From NCBI GenBank assembly GCA_905201685.1, contig CAJKOW010000070.1, positions 1-6,878 on the forward strand: a stretch of 6,878 nt of DNA. The letters are read 5' to 3'. Numbering within the stretch: the first letter of the stretch is position 1; every line of letters begins with the position of its first letter. Positions 1 to 5,513 of the stretch are shown here, one piece after another. The translations under genes were made by a program, and so were the position numbers. The notes below the pieces were generated by a model. It made no database searches. It saw nothing but the letters and a program-made list of their open reading frames with translations, and was not told the origin of the DNA. This DNA comes from an uncultured Bacteroides sp. Its GTDB lineage: Bacteria; Bacteroidota; Bacteroidia; Bacteroidales; Bacteroidaceae.

Positions 1-182
1 ATTTTCATTACATGATTTGCGGCTAATGGAGTCAACCTATTTCAGGACAACACATTCTAATTATTCATTTTTAATTTTTCATTGAACCCACGTGAAACTT
101 ATCTTTCACCCTATTCGTCTGATTATCAGCATTGATTTTCCCTGTTGAAAGCGTGAACCCGATTTTCCCTTTTCTCCTTTTC

Positions 183-237
183 ATCCATGTTTATCCGTGT
201 TCGTCCGTCTCCCTCCGTGTCGTCCGCGTATCCATCC
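183..237. repeat. Degenerate 10-base-period repeat (TCCGTG family)
   Basis: The triplet TCC recurs at 184, 194, 204, 214, 223, 231 and 235, with units like ATCCATGTTT, ATCCGTGTTC, GTCCGTCTCC, CTCCGTGTC. The period is 10 bases at first and then decays to 9 and 8. Read on the minus strand it gives the ACACGGATAAAC type of intergenic filler that I recall from several bacterial genomes. It does not encode anything recognisable. Function unknown. Confidence 0.65.
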
Positions 238-448
238 TTCACCCACTCAAGTGCTACTTGGTGCCCGTAACCACCTACTTTAGCGGCGTAACATCGGTAG
301 TTAGCCGACGTAACAAGCAATCCCGCCGGATATGACAAGCAATGTCACCGAGTTTTACAAGCAATCCCGTCAGGTTTTGCCTGCAAAGCCCACGGGTTTG
401 GTAAGCAAAGCCCGCGAGTATCGCCTGCAACTCCCGTGAGTATTGCTT

Positions 449-468
449 GCACGGCTCGCGAGCCGTGC
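449..468. repeat. Perfect 20-base palindrome
   Basis: GCACGGCTCGCGAGCCGTGC reads identically on both strands, with TCGCGA at its centre. It lies inside the 22-base array where units 442 and 464 meet. The same half-site CTCGCGAGCCGTGC is repeated 22 bases later, at 477-490. It could be a protein-binding operator, a cruciform-forming site, or a chance product of the array's drift. Confidence 0.8.
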
Positions 469-484
469 TTGTGTCTCTCGCGAG

Positions 485-517
485 CCGTGCAAGTACCGCT
501 CACTCCCATTTGCACGG
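485..517 (-). other. Inverted repeat just after the 524-1720 stop codon
   Basis: CCGTGCAA (485-492) and TTGCACGG (510-517) are perfect complements around a 17-base loop, beginning 7 bases after the stop codon of 524-1720 on the minus strand. It could act as a 3' end stem for that transcript, but there is no following U-tract, and CCGTGC can equally pair with GCACGG at 449-454. Not a convincing intrinsic terminator. Confidence 0.5.
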
Positions 518-523
518 TTCAAA

Positions 524-1720
524 TCAATAACCAACCTGAGTACTACCGGATAGTTTGTCCAGCGATTTCTTGAAATAATAACGGTACAACACCGGATTGT
601 CCTCCTCGCCTATCCGTTCGGCAACAGACGCCAACTGCGGGTGGTTGCCGGCCTTGATGTGTTCTTTGTTCTGATACAGGAATTCGGCCGAAAGGACCCC
701 CAGGCGACTGTCCGACACTCCGTCGAACAAGATGGAAAGAAGGCCGGAATTGGAATCATAGATGTTCTTTATCAGCCAGCCTGTCGTTCCGTCCCATACC
801 AGGGTCTTCCCGTAGTTGATGACAAGGAACAGGTAATCGTCGTTCGCCTCGATCGCCGTAATCCCCATGCCGACGTGCTGCTGCCGCATCGCCTCGCGCA
901 GTTGGAGCAGCTCCATGTTCGCGTGTTTCTCCCAAAAATCATCATCCGCCACGATTCCGGGCAGGTCTATCACATATTCCACAGCGGCACGCCCTTCCTT
1001 CAGGGTGTAAACCCGGTTGGAGAAAGCCGAAATAAAAAGCGGTCGGTTACGGAACGAAGCTATCGGCTCATACAGCAGCTGATGAATGGTGACGCCGCTA
1101 TGCACCTTCGGGGCATCCAGCAACTTGGCAGCCGTCAGCTTGTCACCCTGACAGGAGAGCATGGCATATTCCCGATCCGTAGCCTTTGCATCGTTGGGAA
1201 GCGGATAATGGGCCAACAGGTGTTCGCCTTCGTCGCATGTCATTGCAAAGACGATATTGGCATCGTCATCCTCCAGCGACAACGTTGAATGGAACTTCCC
1301 GTCAAACGTATAACGGAATATCTTCTTTTGGACGTTACTGACGATGCAGGCCAGCTGCCGCCCACTGTCCAGATAGAAACAATCCAGATTGTAATACTCT
1401 TCGGGACCTTGTCCACGGTGCCCTATTTCGCTGACAAACCGTCCGTGGGCATCAAAGGCAAACAGACCTTTGGTGTCCTGTACAAAATAGTAGTTGCCCG
1501 CCCGCTTCGCATAGAGGACATCGCCCAGCAATATCCGGTCGGAAGTTTCCAGCGGAACATAGCTGACGCTGTCCACTAACTCATGAAGATCCATTTTCTC
1601 CAGGATATGACTGTCCGCTACAGTGATGACCTTCCCCTCCGCATCCGGGGAAGAAGCCGATGGCTTGCAGGCCACCATTCCGATAAGGACAAAACCTAAA
1701 AGCACGATTCGTGTATTCAT
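524..1720 (-). CDS. Six-bladed beta-propeller lipoprotein (398 aa)
   Basis: Predicted lipoprotein of the Bacteroidales 6-bladed beta-propeller family (PF17170-like); no biochemical role is known to me. The ATG at 1720 follows an A/T-rich leader and begins a signal peptide with a lipobox ending at Cys18 (GMVAC). Family hallmarks seen: LVDSVSYVPLE at residues 48-58, a blade segment with FVQDTKGLFAFDAHGRF at about 79-95, the motif GQGPEEY at 103-109, SNRVYTL...IDLPG at 234-255, and a C-terminal EEDNPVLYRYYF from 372. The length is usual for the family. A charged stretch at about 260-280 (FWEKHANMELLQLREAM) is probably a helical insert. After Cys18 the residues KPSASSPD do not form an obvious acidic surface-export signal, so it may face the periplasm; this is inference. 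It is the last gene of the cluster, 231 bases after the 1952-2929 gene, and the gap is filled by a structured inverted-repeat element. Confidence 0.85.
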   Translation of the reverse strand: MNTRIVLLGFVLIGMVACKPSASSPDAEGKVITVADSHILEKMDLHELVDSVSYVPLETSDRILLGDVLYAKRAGNYYFVQDTKGLFAFDAHGRFVSEIGHRGQGPEEYYNLDCFYLDSGRQLACIVSNVQKKIFRYTFDGKFHSTLSLEDDDANIVFAMTCDEGEHLLAHYPLPNDAKATDREYAMLSCQGDKLTAAKLLDAPKVHSGVTIHQLLYEPIASFRNRPLFISAFSNRVYTLKEGRAAVEYVIDLPGIVADDDFWEKHANMELLQLREAMRQQHVGMGITAIEANDDYLFLVINYGKTLVWDGTTGWLIKNIYDSNSGLLSILFDGVSDSRLGVLSAEFLYQNKEHIKAGNHPQLASVAERIGEEDNPVLYRYYFKKSLDKLSGSTQVGY

Positions 1721-1735
1721 TCTTTTTTATTTTAT

Positions 1736-1949
1736 TTAAGTTTCGTATGTAATACTACTCTGGAAGTTAAGAAGTTATAGAAGTTATCACTCCGCTTTGC
1801 TCTGTTAGAAGTTAAAGCCGATAGTTCGGCAAAAGGGAAAAATGGCAGTAACAGGTCTATCGGCTTTTAACTTCTAAGCCCACCTTGGTGGGCGATAACT
1901 TCTTCTAACTTCTTTAACTCCTGCAAGTTTTGCACTTGCAAAACTTGAG
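1736..1949. repeat. Nested inverted-repeat element A
   Basis: An intergenic element of about 214 bases between 524-1720 and 1952-2929. Outer arms GTTAAGAAGTTATAGAAG (from 1766 to 1788) and their complement at 1894-1918 enclose inner arms TTAGAAGTTAAAGCCGATAG (1805-1824) and 1857-1877, which match except for one extra A. Two additional perfect hairpins follow on the right: GCCCACC/GGTGGGC (1878-1893) and CAAGTTTTGCA/TGCAAAACTTG (1924-1947). Left end TTAAGTTTCG and right end TTGAG are shared with element B at 5227-5390. It would fold into a branched structure in the message. It may be a MITE-like or REP-like mobile repeat, or a transcript separator; no transposase is nearby. Confidence 0.75.
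1924..1947. other. Perfect 11-bp hairpin after the 1952-2929 stop
   Basis: CAAGTTTTGCA and TGCAAAACTTG pair perfectly around two bases (in practice about 10 bp with a four-base loop), four bases downstream of the stop codon of 1952-2929 on the minus strand. No U-tract follows, so it is a weak terminator at best; it forms the right end of element A and may protect the upstream message from 3' decay. Confidence 0.6.
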
Positions 1950-1951
1950 TT

Positions 1952-2929
1952 TTAATCAAAAAGCAACTTATATCGGATAAAATAGTTCTCATAGTTTCCA
2001 TTGAATCCATAGAGCATATTGTTTACCTCGTCCACATCGAACAGGAAGGGAACCACATCGAAACTGTATTGGGCTACTCCCCTGCCCTCATAATCCAATA
2101 CTTCCAGGCAGCAACCATTCTCCTGCCGGTCGTACAAGGCATAAATGTACTTCCGGCCTGCCATGACGTTCAGATAGCGCTGTACGGTATGCTGCATGTC
2201 GCCCATGCGGATATCAGGCTTCACGTCCTTGTCCACCAGACGCTTATATAACGTCATGTCCGAAACCCGGTATAGGTCTATCTGTTTCTTATAGCTATAT
2301 GCATAGACTATAAAGTCATCGTTGGCAGACATGATTCCGCGATGGCTGTCAAAGAAAGTTTCGCCATGCTCATCGCGTTCCATCGTTATCTGTCCGCTTG
2401 GCTTTCCGGTTACCAGATTTATCTTTTTGATCGTATAATCGGTAGAAACGGTGCTGTAAACCAGCAAAGAGTCGCGCAGAATGTGCATCTGGTTGAAATT
2501 GTCGTATTGCGGCAGAAGAAGTGCGCGGGCTGCCTTCATCGCCTGTCCGTCGGCGACCATTGCTTTTATCGTGACAGGCGTGTAGCCCCATACATACAAT
2601 GTATCCGAAAAACTTCGGCAAAACATCGGGAAGAGTCCTATTTCATCTTTGCCCTGTCCTTTGGTGCCCCAGCTGCTTTGCGGCATCAAATCGGGCAATT
2701 CGTACCGCCACAGCATCGTGTCGCTTCTGCTGCTTGCCACGAACATCGATTTCCCTTTCAATGCAATAAAATCCGGAGCAATGATCTCCTTGCATTCCAA
2801 CATGTCCCCCTTCAAAGCCGCTTTCCGCTCAAAAGCCGGAAAAGGCACTTCGACGGATTGGGATGCGCATCCTGCCAATAAAAACAGCGACAACAACCCA
2901 TACAAATAAGATTTCATATCCATACCCAT
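1952..2929 (-). CDS. TolB-like/BF3164-type beta-propeller lipoprotein (about 325 aa)
   Basis: Predicted lipoprotein resembling the TolB-like 6-blade propeller group (PF15869, BF3164-type). The open frame extends up to 3037, but that start would overlap the preceding gene by 74 bases and put 40 charged residues before a clear signal peptide. The real start is most likely the ATG at 2929 (MGMDMKSYL) or 2917 (MKSYL); both give the hydrophobic core LYGLLSLFLLAGC with the lipobox Cys at residue 21 counted from 2929. I prefer 2929 because an A-rich leader precedes it directly, but 2917 is nearly as good. The glycine motif reads GQGKDEI at 91-97, with Lys in place of the usual Pro. The end is ENYFIRYKLLFD, without the NPV tail seen in three of its neighbours. 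The gap to the stop of 2964-3974 is only 34 bases, so the two are co-transcribed. Function unknown; propeller assignment is by resemblance. Confidence 0.8.
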   Translation of the reverse strand: MGMDMKSYLYGLLSLFLLAGCASQSVEVPFPAFERKAALKGDMLECKEIIAPDFIALKGKSMFVASSRSDTMLWRYELPDLMPQSSWGTKGQGKDEIGLFPMFCRSFSDTLYVWGYTPVTIKAMVADGQAMKAARALLLPQYDNFNQMHILRDSLLVYSTVSTDYTIKKINLVTGKPSGQITMERDEHGETFFDSHRGIMSANDDFIVYAYSYKKQIDLYRVSDMTLYKRLVDKDVKPDIRMGDMQHTVQRYLNVMAGRKYIYALYDRQENGCCLEVLDYEGRGVAQYSFDVVPFLFDVDEVNNMLYGFNGNYENYFIRYKLLFD

Positions 2930-2963
2930 GTTTCTATTTTTCAATGTTTCTTTGCGTAATCTG

Positions 2964-3974
2964 TTACATGTCAAACGTATAAATCTCGTCTTCATTTTCG
3001 GCAAACACGCCATAAATGGTCTGTTCCTTCTCGTCAATGGCGAACGAACTGATCATGCGGTCCAGATACAGCCGCTTCAGGGGCTTGCCCTCCCACGAAA
3101 ATATCTGGACGGACGGGCAGGCCTTACGTTCCCTGATCTCTTCGGGTGTCATATCAAGGTTCAGCGTATAAATGTACCGTTCCGTTGCGCAGACGGCTAA
3201 AGGATAGATTCTTCGTTTGCCCGGTTCGACCGGAATGCGTTCGTCTTTAGGAGCTATATCCAATGTGACATCCCGAAGCAGACGACCGGCCTTGTCTATG
3301 ATGCGGAAACGGCGGTCCGAAGTATAGAACGAGGCAAAGCGCTCGCCTGAAGGATGGGCGGCGGCAATACGTCCATACGCCTGGTTGCGAGCCAGTACAG
3401 AACCGAAACGGTCGGGCGTTTCCGGATAATCGACCTGCTGCTCGGCAGTGCCGTCCGGACGGATAAAGAGGTACTCTTTCTCCTCTTCAAAGTCGGTTTC
3501 ACACACATAAGCCGAATCTGCCAACATCAGCAAACCGTTGTAATAACTGCGTTGTACCGGAAGTTTGCAGGCAGTCACGACCGCTTTTCCACCGGCCAGT
3601 GAGATGCCCTTCACTTCGTTGACATCCAATACATAAGTCCGTCCGGAACGCTCTCCCACAAGCTGGTTGGACGGCATACGGAAATCGGACGGTCCCTCGC
3701 CCCGTACCCCGAAGCTGTACAGATACCTGAGTCCGGCTTTGTCGAACACCTGAAAACAAGTATCCATCTTGTCGTTGAACACCACCAGGCAGGAGTCTGC
3801 CAGAAACATATTCCTCGGATACAGCATGACCGGAGGAATCCGGTGTACGTCTGCCACCAATGTATCTGTCACATCGAAAGATGTATATACCTCAGTCGTC
3901 TCCTGCCTACTGCAAGAACATAGCATCCCGACTGCTATTAATAATGTAAAAATGTTGCGTTGCATCATTCTCAT
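2964..3974 (-). CDS. TolB-like/BF3164-type beta-propeller lipoprotein (336 aa)
   Basis: Predicted lipoprotein of the same TolB-like propeller subgroup as its downstream partner. Signal peptide NIFTLLIAVGMLCSC has its lipobox Cys at residue 21. In-frame ATGs at 3974, 3968 and 3965 are all possible starts; 3974 is the longest and nothing argues against it. A blade segment (MFLADSCLVVFNDKMDTCFQVFDKAGLRYLYSFG, about 56-89) leads into GEGPSDF at 92-98, the cluster's shared glycine motif. The C-terminus, IDEKEQTIYGVFAENEDEIYTFDM, looks like a closing blade and lacks the NPV tail. Codon composition is markedly richer in G+C than in the 5514-6698 paralogue; the line 3361-3420 counts 36 of 60. It is the first gene after a probable terminator, with a promoter-like sequence about 67-95 bases upstream, so it likely opens a transcription unit that includes 1952-2929. 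No ligand or partner can be inferred. Confidence 0.83.
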   Translation of the reverse strand: MRMMQRNIFTLLIAVGMLCSCSRQETTEVYTSFDVTDTLVADVHRIPPVMLYPRNMFLADSCLVVFNDKMDTCFQVFDKAGLRYLYSFGVRGEGPSDFRMPSNQLVGERSGRTYVLDVNEVKGISLAGGKAVVTACKLPVQRSYYNGLLMLADSAYVCETDFEEEKEYLFIRPDGTAEQQVDYPETPDRFGSVLARNQAYGRIAAAHPSGERFASFYTSDRRFRIIDKAGRLLRDVTLDIAPKDERIPVEPGKRRIYPLAVCATERYIYTLNLDMTPEEIRERKACPSVQIFSWEGKPLKRLYLDRMISSFAIDEKEQTIYGVFAENEDEIYTFDM

Positions 3975-4040
3975 AGTATATTTTCACTCTATCCTTTATT
4001 TAATCGTTTATCTCATATTATGTATTGACAGCCATACACA

Positions 4041-4069
4041 CGAATTTAAAACATTGAAGGTGTGTCAAA
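4041..4069 (-). promoter_or_regulatory. Candidate promoter for 2964-3974 and downstream genes
   Basis: On the minus strand TTTG (4069-4066) is followed after 17 bases by TAAATTCG (4048-4041), close to the Bacteroides sigma-ABfr pattern TTTG ... TAnnTTTG, though one base differs and the spacing is shorter than the usual 19-21. It lies about 67 bases before the ATG at 3974 and immediately past the probable terminator of the previous gene. Suggestive only. Confidence 0.3.
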
Positions 4070-4090
4070 ACAAAAGTATCTGAAGATACC
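4069..4090 (-). terminator. Probable intrinsic terminator of 4108-5202
   Basis: On the minus strand the stem GTATCT / AGATAC (4089-4084 with 4081-4076) is followed at once by TTTTGTTTTG, a U-rich tail, and lies about 18 bases after the stop codon. The stem is only 6 bp with a very small loop, so termination may be partial. Confidence 0.5.
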
Positions 4091-4107
4091 TTATCCCTGT
4101 CAGGATT

Positions 4108-5202
4108 CTATTTTTCTCCCACTGGGACGAAGAACAATACCGGATTCAGATTTTCGGCACTCTGATTCAACCATTCAAAAGTAGCCAACTTACTTTGAGG
4201 ATGTTCTTTTTTGTATTTTTGTAATGCCTCCGGAGCATAAACATAAATCAGACTTCCTTGGTACGCCCCTACTGCTGTCGCATTCATTTCCGGATTGGGG
4301 CAGTCCTTCAGCAAATGAGCATACAAACGGCATTCGCCATCACGGTATTTGACGTAATAGTCCCTGTCGTATTTAAATCCAAAGAAAAGGCCGCCGTCCG
4401 GCATATCCATCACATCTTTTAACCAACGGACATAATGGTTCATATCATCATTTTTCACACTTTCCTTGAACTCCTGTGCTTCAATCCATTTCCCTTTAAA
4501 GTCAATCCAATAAACCGGATATACCCTTCCCGTCTTTTCTTCGATGCGATACACTTTGTCCGAAAGAGGCCATACGATATAGCGGTCCCGCATCGCATAA
4601 TAGGAAGCTATACTCACTTCCTGTAACCATTTGTTCTTAGGTAAATACAATTCTTCTTTACCCGTATTGGTCAGAACATGCAGATTATGCTCCGAACGTC
4701 GATTAATATTGGGATCCAGCAGGTATAAACCTTCTGGGGTAAAGTGTATTGAAAAGTAAGGCCCCTCTATTTTCATTTTCTCTCCAAGGAAATGCCCGTC
4801 CAAATCGTAGGCTTTGATACTGCGATAGTTGTCCAAAACGAACAGGGTATCATTGTAAACGGTAGCATCCGATACAAAAATTACCTCGCCAGGTCCCTGT
4901 CCTTTTGCTAATTTCGATCTGAACTTCCCTGACTTATCGAAAATAAACACAGTTGGTTCCATCATGGACAGCACATAGAGCCGATCGCCACTGCAAACAA
5001 CCTTGGCAATATAACCCAGCATCGACTCGTCCGTGACTTCCAACAGAAGCGGTGAGAAATCAGAAAAAGCAGCTTCTTCCTGTACCGTCTTTCTTTGCTC
5101 CAAATCGACAACAATCGTTTCATAGCTCTCACCTGCAGATTTCTCTTTTTGACACGAAACGAACAACAACAGTGCCGACAAAACTAAAAATACATTTCTC
5201 AT
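4108..5202 (-). CDS. Six-bladed beta-propeller lipoprotein (364 aa)
   Basis: Predicted lipoprotein of the 6-bladed beta-propeller family. The frame opens with GTG at 5226, but the ATG at 5202 is the better start: it yields a classic short signal peptide (MRNVFLVLSALLLFVSC, Cys17) and has an AT-rich leader, whereas the GTG lies at the edge of a repeat element and adds eight residues before the charged n-region. Family marks in 5202 numbering: FSDFSPLLLEV at 46-56, TVFIFDKSGKF at about 84-94, GQGPGEV at 101-107, SDKVYRIEE...WIDFKG at 214-237, and NLNPVLFFVPV from 351. The residues after Cys17 (QKEK) recall, loosely, the charged surface-export signals described for Bacteroidota lipoproteins, so this one is the best candidate for surface display; this is inference. 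A hairpin with a U-rich tail follows the stop, suggesting that transcripts end there. It is separated from the upstream paralogue by 311 bases holding an inverted-repeat element. Confidence 0.84.
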   Translation of the reverse strand: MRNVFLVLSALLLFVSCQKEKSAGESYETIVVDLEQRKTVQEEAAFSDFSPLLLEVTDESMLGYIAKVVCSGDRLYVLSMMEPTVFIFDKSGKFRSKLAKGQGPGEVIFVSDATVYNDTLFVLDNYRSIKAYDLDGHFLGEKMKIEGPYFSIHFTPEGLYLLDPNINRRSEHNLHVLTNTGKEELYLPKNKWLQEVSIASYYAMRDRYIVWPLSDKVYRIEEKTGRVYPVYWIDFKGKWIEAQEFKESVKNDDMNHYVRWLKDVMDMPDGGLFFGFKYDRDYYVKYRDGECRLYAHLLKDCPNPEMNATAVGAYQGSLIYVYAPEALQKYKKEHPQSKLATFEWLNQSAENLNPVLFFVPVGEK

Positions 5203-5226
5203 AATAAATATCGATTGATAATTCAC

Positions 5227-5390
5227 TTAAGTTTCGCAAGTGCTCAACTTATTAGTTGACAAGGCTTCAGTTAACAAGTTTACAAGGTTCGGAATGCCCT
5301 GTTTGATAAAGTGCCGCTTGAGACAGCTCGTTACAAACTCCTTGTCAACTTGTTACTCGTCAACTGCAACTTGAGCTTGCGAAAGTTGAG
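5227..5390. repeat. Nested inverted-repeat element B
   Basis: An element of about 164 bases filling most of the gap between 4108-5202 and 5514-6698. The left arm (5227-5287) begins TTAAGTTTCGCAAG and continues AGTTGACAAGG and GTTAACAAGTTTACAAGG. The right arm (5339-5390), read in reverse complement, gives TTTCGCAAG, AGTTGAC and GTAACAAGTTGACAAGG in the same order with small gaps. About 50 unmatched bases lie between. Its left end matches that of element A, and its right end (CTGCAA...CTTGCGAAAGTTGAG, 5364-5390) resembles A's right end (CTGCAA...CTTGCAAAACTTGAG). Both have the same orientation relative to the genes. No coding content. Confidence 0.75.
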
Positions 5391-5421
5391 ATTCTTATTA
5401 TTTAATATCCCCTAATGATTC

Positions 5422-5453
5422 ATGCTTCTTTCCTCGGGGAAAAGAAGAAGCAT
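5422..5453. other. Hairpin downstream of 5514-6698
   Basis: ATGCTTCTT (5422-5430) pairs perfectly with AAGAAGCAT (5445-5453), and part of the loop can extend it (TTCC with GGAA). It lies about 60 bases after the stop of 5514-6698. Neither side has a proper U-tract, so it may be a Rho-independent terminator of poor quality or a 3' stabilising stem. The rest of the gap 5203-5513, apart from element B, holds nothing I can identify. Confidence 0.4.
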
Positions 5454-5513
5454 TTCATTCCGTCGTATAGCCATATCCACAAATCATGAAAATTAAAATG
5501 GTATCAGAAGAAC

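Larger units (their letters stand above)
267..517. repeat. Degenerate tandem array, 22-base period, about 11 units
   Basis: Units begin at about 288, 310, 332, 354, 376, 398, 420, 442, 464 and 486, exactly 22 bases apart, with a weaker unit at 267 (offset 21) and a partial one at 508. The core is AAGCAA at 315, 337, 359 and 403, replaced by CTGCAA at 381 and 425 and TTGC/TTGT at 447 and 469, followed by a CCCGCGAGT-like block. Later units drift towards CTCGCGAGCCGTGC, which occurs twice, at 455 and 477. The period is not a multiple of three, so this is not a peptide repeat, and there are no unique spacers as in CRISPR. It resembles a bacterial minisatellite that can fold as RNA or DNA because AAGCAA in early units is complementary to TTGCTT at 444-449. 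Confidence 0.8.
1..523. other. Gene-free region downstream of the propeller cluster
   Basis: I see no credible gene here. From left to right it holds AT-rich filler of the type common between Bacteroides genes (61-82), a small hairpin GTGAAA/TTTCAC (92-97 with 104-109), a 10-base-period repeat (183-237) and a 22-base-period array (267-517). The short open frames on both strands run through the repeats and have no signal, domain or initiation context. It follows the stop codon of 524-1720, so the repeats would be transcribed as the 3' end of that message unless transcription stops first. Confidence 0.7.

Noticed and set aside
126..338. 70-residue open frame on the minus strand
   Set aside because: It runs through the 10-base repeat and into the 22-base array; its charged stretch is simply the translation of the ACGGA-type repeat, and there is no leader or motif.
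267..517. CRISPR array
   Set aside because: The period is 22 bases with the whole unit repeated and degenerate; there are no constant repeats separated by unique spacers and no cas genes.
641..1288. 215-residue open frame on the plus strand
   Set aside because: It lies wholly antisense to the well-supported lipoprotein gene 524-1720, has no signal peptide or family motif, and its composition is what the antisense of a moderately GC-rich gene produces.
1736..1949. tRNA or known riboswitch in the structured gap
   Set aside because: The arms do not match a cloverleaf with a T-loop GTTCRA box or any riboswitch core I know; the pattern is direct and inverted copies of GAAGTTA-like units.
2342..2881. 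179-residue open frame on the plus strand
   Set aside because: Antisense to 1952-2929, rich in Cys, His and Arg in no domain pattern, and without an initiation context; a shadow frame.
3769..4083. 104-residue open frame on the plus strand
   Set aside because: It overlaps the signal peptide region of 2964-3974 in antisense and continues through the AT-rich gap; hydrophobic residues at its end come from T-rich intergenic DNA.
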